A DNA stretch of 33,620 nucleotides, from contig RFXS01000009.1 of assembly GCA_009921465.1 (NCBI GenBank), forward strand, positions 1-33,620, in the 5' to 3' direction. Positions 17,858-25,779 of the stretch are shown piece by piece; position 1 is the first letter of the stretch, and the number at the start of each line of letters is the position of its first letter. A program made the position numbers and the translations under genes. The stretch is from Betaproteobacteria bacterium (GTDB lineage Bacteria; Pseudomonadota; Gammaproteobacteria; Burkholderiales; Burkholderiaceae_C). The notes beneath the pieces are model-generated. The model was not told the origin of the DNA and did no database searches. It saw only the letters and a program-made list of their open reading frames with translations.

Positions 17858-18033
17858 ACAAGTGCGGGATTGCTTTGGTTCTTGGTTTGTTGATGCAGGC
17901 TGCGGCGCTGGCACAAGACTGCGAAGCCTTTGCCCATGGGGACGATCGGTCCATGTGTGCGGCCCTGCAGCAAAAAACCTTGAACCCTGACTTACAGCGC
18001 CAGCGAATTCAGGTGGTGGCGCGACCCTGGTGA
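17854..18033 (+). CDS. Small putative secreted protein (59 aa) with signal peptide; not in the supplied ORF track
   Basis: Read from sequence: MNKCGIALVLGLLMQAAALAQDCEAFAHGDDRSMCAALQQKTLNPDLQRQRIQVVARPW*. Predicted cleavage ALA|Q; two Cys in the mature part; 4-nt overlaps with both flanking ORFs. Confidence 0.45.
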   Translation: MNKCGIALVLGLLMQAAALAQDCEAFAHGDDRSMCAALQQKTLNPDLQRQRIQVVARPW

Positions 18034-18638
18034 ACGCCGCCCCAGATACGCTGGCCCCAGGCACGCCCCAATGCCAGCCTGCTTGGCCGTTGCCAGCCCC
18101 GGTGGCCGTCATGTATATTCCCGCCGATATATGGCAATCAAGATTTGCCCATCAAACAGGAATATCTATGCGTGATTTGATGATGAATGCTGTTCAGGGC
18201 GACGCCGCCGCAGCCTACCAATTGGGTTATTTGTACGAAACGGGTGACGGTGTCGCTGCTGACGAAAAAGAAGCCCTGCGTTGGTATGTGATGGGGGCCA
18301 ACAAGGGCAGCAGCAAAGCCCAATTCAATTTGGCCGTCATGCTAGAAGAAGGGCGTGGCCAGGCTTGTGACCTGCGCAAAGCCCTTTATTGGTATGAAAA
18401 ATCGGCCCAGCAAGGCGAAACGAACGCGCAGTACAACCTGGCTTTGTTCTTTACCTTGGGCAAAGGCTGTGAAATCGATTTGCCCCGGGCCCACATGTGG
18501 TTCACGTTGGCCGCGCGGCAGGGCAACTCTGATGCCATCCACAACCGCGATGCAGTGGCCAAGCAACTCAATGCAGAGCAACTGGCCCTGTCCCAGCAAT
18601 GGATTGCGGCATGGCTGCAAAAGCAAACGGATGCCTGA
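18030..18638 (+). CDS. Sel1-like repeat protein (start uncertain: GTG 18030 or ATG 18168 after AGGAA)
   Basis: Tandem Sel1 repeats: GDAAAAYQLGYLYETGDGVAADEKEALRWYVMGANKGSSKAQFNLAVMLEEGRG...ALYWYEKSAQQGETNAQYNLALFF... Confidence 0.85.
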   Translation: MNAAPDTLAPGTPQCQPAWPLPAPVAVMYIPADIWQSRFAHQTGISMRDLMMNAVQGDAAAAYQLGYLYETGDGVAADEKEALRWYVMGANKGSSKAQFNLAVMLEEGRGQACDLRKALYWYEKSAQQGETNAQYNLALFFTLGKGCEIDLPRAHMWFTLAARQGNSDAIHNRDAVAKQLNAEQLALSQQWIAAWLQKQTDA

Positions 18639-18713
18639 ACACAGGGGGGCACATCGCCCACCCACTGACCCATGATTTCGGGTCAGATCGAAACAGACAA
18701 ACAGGAGGCAAGC

Positions 18714-19691
18714 ATGCGACTCAAAGGTAAATTTCTGACCCCCGTTTTGGCCTGGGTGCAGTTGGCGTCGTTGGGCCTGCTGGCCAGTACAACACATGCG
18801 GCCGACTACCCGCAAAAACCCGTCACCATCGTGGTCGGTTATTCGGCCGGTGGCGGTGTGGACGCCATCGCCCGTGTGTTGGCCGAAAAACTCCCGTCTG
18901 TGATTGGCCAGTCGGTGGTGGTGGAAAACCGCCCCAGTGTCGGCGCGATCGTGGGCAGCACATACGTGGCCAAGGCCAAGCCAGATGGCTACACCTTGTT
19001 GATGGGAGCCCCCGGACCCATCATCTTCAACCATGCGGTGTACAACAAGTTGCCATACGGACCACAAGATTTCACGCCCATTTCGTTTGTCAGCGACTCA
19101 CCCTTGGTGTTGCTGGTCAATGTCAACAACCCGGCGAAATCCGTGCAAGAGTTGGTGGCCCAGTCGATTCAAACCCCTGATAAATCCAATTACGGTGCCA
19201 GTTCTGCTTCGTTTCAGTTGATCACCGAGTTGTTCAAGCGCAAGACCGGTGCCACCCACACCCACATTCCCTACAAAGGGGCCAACGATGCTGTCACTGC
19301 CGTGATGTCGGGCGACGTCACCATGACCTTGGCCGATGCGGGGCCCGCCTTTGTGGGCATGCAAAGTGGTCGTGTCAAGGCGCTGGCGGTGACATCGGCC
19401 AAGCGCATGAAAGAGTACCCCAACACGCCAACACTGGCCGAGTTGGGCATCGACATCAAGGTATCGCTGTGGATTGGTTTGCTCGCGCCCGCTGGTACGC
19501 CAGCCGACATCATCAAAATACTGCAAGATGGCGTGGCCAAGGTGGTCGATATGCCAGATGTGCAAAAGAAGCTCACCACCATGTCGGTCGCGCCGATGAG
19601 CAACACCTCGGACGAGTTTGCCAAGATCATTGCCACTGAAATACCCATGTGGCGTCAATTGGCGATCGACAACAAAATACAGGCCAATTGA
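18714..19691 (+). CDS. Bug/TctC-family tripartite tricarboxylate-type substrate-binding protein
   Basis: Signal peptide then DYPQKPVTIVVGYSAGGGVDAIARVLAEKL...VVVENRPSVGAIVGSTYVAKAKPDGYTLLMG. Confidence 0.92.
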   Translation: MRLKGKFLTPVLAWVQLASLGLLASTTHAADYPQKPVTIVVGYSAGGGVDAIARVLAEKLPSVIGQSVVVENRPSVGAIVGSTYVAKAKPDGYTLLMGAPGPIIFNHAVYNKLPYGPQDFTPISFVSDSPLVLLVNVNNPAKSVQELVAQSIQTPDKSNYGASSASFQLITELFKRKTGATHTHIPYKGANDAVTAVMSGDVTMTLADAGPAFVGMQSGRVKALAVTSAKRMKEYPNTPTLAELGIDIKVSLWIGLLAPAGTPADIIKILQDGVAKVVDMPDVQKKLTTMSVAPMSNTSDEFAKIIATEIPMWRQLAIDNKIQAN

Positions 19692-19778
19692 CACCCCCGT
19701 GCTCGACGAAGATCGGGCAGGCTTGCGCGCAGACAATGTGTTGTGCACCAAGTGGCGCCAGCGCGACCTGAACGCAGC

Positions 19779-20228
19779 TCACCCCTTGGGGTCGTAAAAG
19801 GTCAAGCCCGGGATGAGACTGTCTTCGCCTGCTTTGAGCCGCGCTCGCAACTCGATGGTGTTGCGGTCCGGGTCGCGCACAAAGACCGATACATGGCCGT
19901 CGCCAAAGGTCACTGGGCCTTGGGTGATGGCAATCTGGTGTGCGCTGAGTTGGGCCATGGCCTGCGCGATGTCGGCCACCCGAAACGCCACATGGGTGAT
20001 GCCGGGGTGCTTGTCTGGCATGTCCATCAAGATGTTTTTGCCGCCCGTGTGGTCCACCCCGTTGACGATCAGGTTGATTTCTACCCCGGCGGCGTTTTGG
20101 ATGATGACCACGGCATCGAAGTCCACCGCCAAGATGGGTTCAAAGCCGAGCACAGCGTAAAAGGCCAGCGCGCGCGCTGGGTCGGTGACACGCACACCGA
20201 TATGGTCAATGGCCTCAATGGGGATCAT
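19779..20228 (-). CDS. VOC (glyoxalase/dioxygenase) family protein
   Basis: MIPIEAIDHIGVRVTDPARALAFYAVLGFEPI...HVAFRVADIAQAMAQL...VSVFVRDPDRNTIELRA. Confidence 0.88.
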   Translation of the reverse strand: MIPIEAIDHIGVRVTDPARALAFYAVLGFEPILAVDFDAVVIIQNAAGVEINLIVNGVDHTGGKNILMDMPDKHPGITHVAFRVADIAQAMAQLSAHQIAITQGPVTFGDGHVSVFVRDPDRNTIELRARLKAGEDSLIPGLTFYDPKG

Positions 20229-20278
20229 GCGCGGACTCCAAGGTATAAAGCGGTATCTTTGGCTCTTTTTAGCACAGC

Positions 20279-21343
20279 ATGAAAACATACAAAATCGCTT
20301 GCATCCCAGGAGACGGCATTGGCAAAGAGGTGATTCCCGCCGGCCAACAGGTGTTGGCCACTTTGGCCCAGGCGCAGGGCAGCTTTGGCTTTGAGTTTGC
20401 CCATTTCGGTTGGGGTGGGGACTGGTACCGCGCCCATGGCGAGATGATGCCCGCCAACGGTTTGGACGCTTTGCGCGCCATGGATGCCATTTTGTTTGGC
20501 TCGGCTGGCGACCCGCACATTGCCGACCACATCACTTTGTGGGGCTTGCGCCTCAAAATTTGCCAAGGTTTTGACCAGTACGCCAATGTGCGCCCGACCC
20601 GCATCCTGCCGGGCATTGATGCGCCACTCAAACGCTGTGGCCCCAAAGACTTGGACTGGGTCATCGTGCGCGAAAACTCCGAGGGTGAGTACGCAGGCGT
20701 GGGTGGGCGTGCCCACCAAGGCCACCCCATCGAGGTGGCCACCGATGTGTCCATGATGACCCGCGCGGGGGTGGAGCGCATCATGCGCTTTGCGTTTCGC
20801 CTGGCCCAGTCGCGCCCGCGCAAGCTGCTCACTGTGGTCACCAAGTCCAATGCCCAGCGCCATGCAATGGTCATGTGGGACGAAATTGCAGCCCAAGTCG
20901 CCACAGAATTTCCCGATGTGCATTGGGACAAAGAACTGGTTGACGCGGCCACCGCCCGCATGGTCAATCGCCCGACCAGCTTGGACACCTTGGTGGCCAC
21001 CAATTTGCATGCCGATATCTTGAGCGATTTGGCCGCTGCCTTGGCCGGCAGCTTAGGGATCGCGCCCACGGGCAACATCGACCCCGAGCGGCGCTACCCC
21101 AGCATGTTTGAGCCCATCCACGGCTCGGCCTTCGACATCATGGGCCAGGGGTTGGCAAACCCTATTGGCACTTTCTGGAGTTGTGTCATGCTACTGGAGC
21201 ACCTCGGCGAGGTGCCCGCGGCCCAACGTTTGATGGCGGCCATCGAGCAGGTCACCGCGAACCCCGCTTTGCACACCCGTGACTTGGGTGGGCAAGCCAG
21301 CACCGAGCAAGTCACGCGCGCCGTGTGCGCGTCGATTCAATGA
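20279..21343 (+). CDS. Tartrate dehydrogenase/decarboxylase-like, isocitrate/isopropylmalate dehydrogenase family
   Basis: KIACIPGDGIGKEVIPAG...DWVIVRENSEGEYAGVGGR...NLHADILSDLAAALAGSLGIAPTGNIDPERRYPSMFEPIHGSAFDIMGQGLANPIGTFWS. Confidence 0.88.
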   Translation: MKTYKIACIPGDGIGKEVIPAGQQVLATLAQAQGSFGFEFAHFGWGGDWYRAHGEMMPANGLDALRAMDAILFGSAGDPHIADHITLWGLRLKICQGFDQYANVRPTRILPGIDAPLKRCGPKDLDWVIVRENSEGEYAGVGGRAHQGHPIEVATDVSMMTRAGVERIMRFAFRLAQSRPRKLLTVVTKSNAQRHAMVMWDEIAAQVATEFPDVHWDKELVDAATARMVNRPTSLDTLVATNLHADILSDLAAALAGSLGIAPTGNIDPERRYPSMFEPIHGSAFDIMGQGLANPIGTFWSCVMLLEHLGEVPAAQRLMAAIEQVTANPALHTRDLGGQASTEQVTRAVCASIQ

Positions 21344-21354
21344 GGAGAGCCCCC

Positions 21355-22314
21355 ATGTCGTTTGGTATCCATGTCCGGTCCGTTTTGGCCGTTTTGGGTT
21401 GGCTGGCCACCGCAGCCCTGGCCCAACCATGTTTGGAGAAAAACCTGCAGTACTGGCAGGCATTCCCGCCCGGGGGCGAGTCCGATTTATCCGCGCGCCA
21501 TCAGCAAGCGGTGTTGCGCAAAAAATGCGCCGCCATCGAGACCATTGTTCAGTACAAGGCCGGTGCCGGCGGGGCCTTGATGTGGTCGCAAATGAACAGC
21601 TTGCCCGGTGACGGTTTCAATGTGGTGGGCATCAACTTGCCGCACATTGTGTTTCAACCCATCGAGGGCCAGGTGCAATACAAAACCGCCGACATCACGC
21701 CGGTGTTTTGGTTCCATTACACGCCAGACACCTTGGTGGTGCCCTCGACCAGCACAATCAAAAACTTTGCCGAGTTCATCGAAGCGGCCAAAAAAGACCC
21801 CGGCAAGCTCTCTTTGGGCGGGTCCGGCCTGAACTCGGCCAACCATGCTGCGCATGAGCGGCTCAATGCGGCTTTTGGCATCAAAACCATTTATGTGCCG
21901 TTCAAGGGCACGGGCGACATGACCACTTCGGTGCTGGGCGGGCAGGTGGATGGGGCCATGACCTATGTGCCGTTTGTGGTGGCCAATAAAAGCCGGGTGC
22001 GGCCGCTGGCGGTGGCGATGGACAAGCGCCACCCACTGATCCCCGATGTGCCCACCTTCAAAGAATTGGGCGTGAACTGGGTGGACGGCGCTTACCGTGG
22101 CATTGGGGTGCCCAAATCCACCCCACCCGATCAGCGCAAACGCTTGTCAGACCTGTGGATGGCCTTGAACAACGATGCCGAGATGAAAGAGCTGGCGGCC
22201 AAAAATGGTTTTGAGTTGGTCAACGTGGGCTTGGAGCAAATGGACGCGTTCATGAAAGAGCGAACCCAGCTCTATACCGAAGGTGCCGCCCGGCTGGGCT
22301 TGGGTAAAAAGTAA
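21355..22314 (+). CDS. Bug/TctC-family substrate-binding protein
   Basis: Signal peptide (TAALAQ), YWQAFPPGGESDLSARHQ...YKAGAGGALMWSQ...VPFKGTGDMTTSVLGGQVDGAMTYV; GAGGAGAG before ATG 21355. Confidence 0.85.
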   Translation: MSFGIHVRSVLAVLGWLATAALAQPCLEKNLQYWQAFPPGGESDLSARHQQAVLRKKCAAIETIVQYKAGAGGALMWSQMNSLPGDGFNVVGINLPHIVFQPIEGQVQYKTADITPVFWFHYTPDTLVVPSTSTIKNFAEFIEAAKKDPGKLSLGGSGLNSANHAAHERLNAAFGIKTIYVPFKGTGDMTTSVLGGQVDGAMTYVPFVVANKSRVRPLAVAMDKRHPLIPDVPTFKELGVNWVDGAYRGIGVPKSTPPDQRKRLSDLWMALNNDAEMKELAAKNGFELVNVGLEQMDAFMKERTQLYTEGAARLGLGKK

Positions 22315-22352
22315 ACGCACCGCTCCCCGGTCCCCAGCCGGACAGGGGTGCA

Positions 22353-23132
22353 TCACTGGTGGGTGAACTGCGCCTTGCGCTTGCCCACAAAGGCGGCCAT
22401 GCCTTCTTTCTGGTCGCTGGTGGCAAACAAGGCGTGGAACATGCGCCGCTCAAACATCACACCATCGGCCAGACCGCTTTCAAAGGCGCGGTTGACCGAT
22501 TCTTTGGCCGCCATGGTGGCCAATTGCGAGTGCTCGCAAATCATCAATGCCGCGGCCAGGGTTTCGTCCATCAGCTTGTCCAATGGAACGATGCGGCTGA
22601 CCAAGCCAGCGCGCTCGGCCTCGCTGGCGTCCATCATGCGCCCGGTCAAGGCCAGGTCCATCGCTTTGGCCTTGCCCACCGCCCGCGGCAAGCGCTGGGT
22701 GCCGCCCGCGCCGGGGATGATGCCCAGCTTGATCTCTGGTTGACCAAACTTGGCGTTGTCGGCGGCAATGATGAAGTCACACATCATGGCCAATTCGCAG
22801 CCGCCGCCCAAGGCAAAGCCGCTGACCGCCGCAATCACCGGTTTGCGCACAGAACGGATGGTTTCCCAATTGCGGGTGATGAAGTCTTGTTTGTACACAT
22901 CGGCAAAGTTGTAGCTGGCCATGGCACCAATGTCGGCCCCGGCCGCAAAGGCTTTTTCGCTGCCGGTGATGACCATGCAGCCAATGGCCGGGTCGGCGTC
23001 GTAAGCTTTGAGCGCCGCGCCCAACTCGTCCATCAATTCGCCATTGAGGGCATTGAGCTGCTTGGGCCGGTTCAGGGTCACCACGCCCACTTTGTCGGCG
23101 TGGACGGCGGTTTGAATGTTTTGGTGTGTCAT
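22353..23132 (-). CDS. Enoyl-CoA hydratase (PaaF-like)
   Basis: [30 protein letters not shown]...[15 protein letters not shown]...[50 protein letters not shown]. Confidence 0.93.
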   Translation of the reverse strand: MTHQNIQTAVHADKVGVVTLNRPKQLNALNGELMDELGAALKAYDADPAIGCMVITGSEKAFAAGADIGAMASYNFADVYKQDFITRNWETIRSVRKPVIAAVSGFALGGGCELAMMCDFIIAADNAKFGQPEIKLGIIPGAGGTQRLPRAVGKAKAMDLALTGRMMDASEAERAGLVSRIVPLDKLMDETLAAALMICEHSQLATMAAKESVNRAFESGLADGVMFERRMFHALFATSDQKEGMAAFVGKRKAQFTHQ

Positions 23133-23247
23133 GGGGTCTCCGGCAAAAAAGGCAGATGTTGGGTTGGATGCGTGACTATACCCAAGGGAAAACATTCACC
23201 AACCAACGGGTCGGCTAATGTTAAATTGCAGGCCCGAGGAGATCCCC

Positions 23248-24042
23248 ATGTCTGAACCCCTAGTCTTGTATGAAGAGCGCGCTGCTGTGGCGTGCATCAC
23301 CCTGAACCGGCCCCAGGCCTTGAACAGTTTCACCCGCGACATGCACAGCCAGTTGTGGGCCGCGCTGGACCGCGTCGAGGGCAACGCCCACATCCGAGCC
23401 CTGGTGATCACCGGCGCCGGGCGCGGCTTTTGTGCCGGGGCCGATTTGTCGGAGTTTGATTTCACGCCTGGGCCCGACATGGTCGAGCGGGCCGACCCCG
23501 GTCCCTTGATCGACCAGTACTTCAATCCCACGGTGCGCCGACTGCAGCAATTGCGCATGCCGGTGGTGGCCGCGGTCAATGGCGTGGCCGCTGGCGCTGG
23601 CGCTTCATTGGCCATGACGTGCGACATTGCGATCGCCGCACCCACGGCCAGCTTCATCCAAGCGTTCAGCAAAATTGGCTTGATCCCAGACGCGGGCGGC
23701 AGTTGGTTTTTGGTCGAGCGGCTGGGCTTGGCACGCGCCATGGCTTTGGCCATGACGGGGGACAAGCTCGGTGCCGAGCAAGCCCATCAATGGGGCTTGG
23801 TGTGGCAACTCGAGGCCGATTGCCTGGCCGCCGCTTGGGCCATGGCCGAGCGGCTCGCGGCCATGCCCACCCAGGCTTTGGTGGCCACGCGCGCCTTGTT
23901 GCGTGACGCCAGCCAGCGCAGCTTGAGTGCCCACCTCGATGTGGAGCGCGACACCCAATCCCAACTGGGCCGCACCCACGATTACATCGAGGGCGTGAGC
24001 GCCTTTTTGCAAAAGCGCCCGGCGCAATTCAAGGGACATTGA
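23248..24042 (+). CDS. paaG: Enoyl-CoA hydratase/isomerase, PaaG-like
   Basis: VACITLNRPQALNSFTRDMHSQL...GAGRGFCAGADLSEFDFTPGPDM...YFNPTVRRLQQLRMPVVAAVNGVAAGAGASLAMTCDIAIA; next to paaI and paaK. Confidence 0.82.
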   Translation: MSEPLVLYEERAAVACITLNRPQALNSFTRDMHSQLWAALDRVEGNAHIRALVITGAGRGFCAGADLSEFDFTPGPDMVERADPGPLIDQYFNPTVRRLQQLRMPVVAAVNGVAAGAGASLAMTCDIAIAAPTASFIQAFSKIGLIPDAGGSWFLVERLGLARAMALAMTGDKLGAEQAHQWGLVWQLEADCLAAAWAMAERLAAMPTQALVATRALLRDASQRSLSAHLDVERDTQSQLGRTHDYIEGVSAFLQKRPAQFKGH

Positions 24043-24046
24043 CCCC

Positions 24047-24475
24047 ATGGACAAGATGGCGCTGGCCCAACAGGTGGGCGAAACCATGTATGCCAACGAC
24101 CGGGCCACGCGCGAAACCGTGGGCATGGACTTGGTCTCTTGCGAGCCTGGGCGCGCACGCATGCGCATGGTGGTGCAAGACAAGCACCTCAATGGCCACC
24201 AAACCTGCCATGGTGGCTTTATCTTTACCTTGGCCGACTCCACCTTCGCCTTTGCCTGCAACAGCCACAACCACAACGCGGTGGCAGCGGCGTGCAGCAT
24301 CGAGTTTTTAAAGCCAGCCCAGTTGGGCGATGTGCTGAGCACCGAAGGGGTGGAGCAAGTGTTGTCGGGCCGGCACGGCATTTATGACGTCAAAGTAAGC
24401 AACCAGCGTGGCGAGACCGTGGCCTTGTTTCGCGGCAAAAGCGCGCAAATTCCAGGAACGGTGGTGAACCCATGA
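24047..24475 (+). CDS. paaI: Hydroxyphenylacetyl-CoA thioesterase PaaI (hotdog fold)
   Basis: VSCEPGRARMRMVVQDKHLNGHQTCHGGFIFTLADSTFAFACNSHNHNAVAAACSIEFLKPAQLGD; ATGA overlap with paaK. Confidence 0.9.
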   Translation: MDKMALAQQVGETMYANDRATRETVGMDLVSCEPGRARMRMVVQDKHLNGHQTCHGGFIFTLADSTFAFACNSHNHNAVAAACSIEFLKPAQLGDVLSTEGVEQVLSGRHGIYDVKVSNQRGETVALFRGKSAQIPGTVVNP

Positions 24476-25776
24476 ACACCCAACACGCCTTCGCTCATGA
24501 GGCGATTGAACACGCCAGCGTGGACGAGTTGCGCAGTTTGCAACTCAAACGTTTGCAATCGACCTTGCAGCACGCCTATGCCAACTCGCCGGTTTACCGG
24601 GCCAAGTTTGATGCTGCGGGCGTGCACCCCAGCGACTGCAAAAGCCTGGCCGACTTGGCGCTGTTTCCTTTTACCACCAAACTTGACTTGCGCGACAGCT
24701 ACCCCTACGGCATGTTTGCCGTGCCGCGCGCGCAGTGCGCACGCATCCATGCCTCCAGCGGGACCACGGGCAAGCCCACGGTGGTGGGTTACACGCGCAA
24801 CGACATCGACACCTGGGCGCATTTGGTCGCGCGCAGCATCCGCGCCGCAGGTGCCCGACCGGGCGACCTGGTGCATGTGAGCTATGGCTACGGATTGTTC
24901 ACGGGTGGTTTGGGTGCGCATTACGGCGCTGAAAAACTCGGGCTCACCGTGGTGCCCTTTGGCGGCGGACAAACCGAGCGCCAGGTGCAACTCATCGCCG
25001 ACTTCAAGCCCGACATCATCATGGTCACGCCCAGTTACATGTTGGCCATTGCCGATGAATTTGAGCGCCAAGGTTTGGTGCCTGCGGACAGCTCATTGCG
25101 CATCGGTATTTTTGGGGCCGAGCCCTGGACCAACGACATGCGCCGTGCCATCGAGCAGCGCATGGGTTTGGACGCGGTGGACATTTATGGCCTGAGCGAG
25201 GTCATGGGCCCGGGCGTGGCCAGTGAGTGCGTGGAAACCAAAGACGGTCCCACCATTTGGGAGGATCATTTTTACCCCGAGGTGATCCATCCCGAAACCG
25301 GTCAACCAGTGGCCGATGGCGAGTTTGGTGAACTCGTGTTCACCAGCCTGACCAAAGAGGCCTTGCCCATCATCCGCTACCGCACCCGAGACCTCACGCG
25401 TTTGTTGCCCGGATCGGCGCGCACCATGCGCCGCTTGGAAAAAATCACCGGTCGCAGCGACGACATGATGATCGTGCGCGGGGTCAATGTGTTTCCCACC
25501 CAAATTGAAGAGTTGTTGCTCAAGCATGCGGCCTTGTCGCCGCACTACCAGTGTGTGCTCAGCCGCAGCGGCTCTCTCGATGAACTCAAGGTGGTGATCG
25601 AGACCCGCGCGGGTGTGGACCCGCAAGGCAGCGCCGCTCAAGCCGCCGCCCAGCAACTGCAGCACGACATCAAGGCTTATGTGGGCACCAATGCCGCCAT
25701 TGAGTTGCGCGCCGAAGGCGGGGTCGAGCGCAGCATGGGCAAGGCCAAGCGCGTGGTCGATACACGCCAGTTGTAA
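24472..25776 (+). CDS. paaK: Phenylacetate-CoA ligase
   Basis: RIHASSGTTGKPTVVGYTRNDIDTWAHLVARSIRAAG...VSYGYGLFTGGLGAHYGAEKLGLTVVPFGGGQTERQ...RSDDMMIVRGVNVFPTQIEE. Confidence 0.96.
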   Translation: MNTQHAFAHEAIEHASVDELRSLQLKRLQSTLQHAYANSPVYRAKFDAAGVHPSDCKSLADLALFPFTTKLDLRDSYPYGMFAVPRAQCARIHASSGTTGKPTVVGYTRNDIDTWAHLVARSIRAAGARPGDLVHVSYGYGLFTGGLGAHYGAEKLGLTVVPFGGGQTERQVQLIADFKPDIIMVTPSYMLAIADEFERQGLVPADSSLRIGIFGAEPWTNDMRRAIEQRMGLDAVDIYGLSEVMGPGVASECVETKDGPTIWEDHFYPEVIHPETGQPVADGEFGELVFTSLTKEALPIIRYRTRDLTRLLPGSARTMRRLEKITGRSDDMMIVRGVNVFPTQIEELLLKHAALSPHYQCVLSRSGSLDELKVVIETRAGVDPQGSAAQAAAQQLQHDIKAYVGTNAAIELRAEGGVERSMGKAKRVVDTRQL

Positions 25777-25779
25777 AGC

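Noticed and set aside
20225-21078. Long minus-strand ORFs opposite the tartrate-dehydrogenase-like gene
   Set aside because: Antisense shadow frames; the + strand has complete dehydrogenase motifs.
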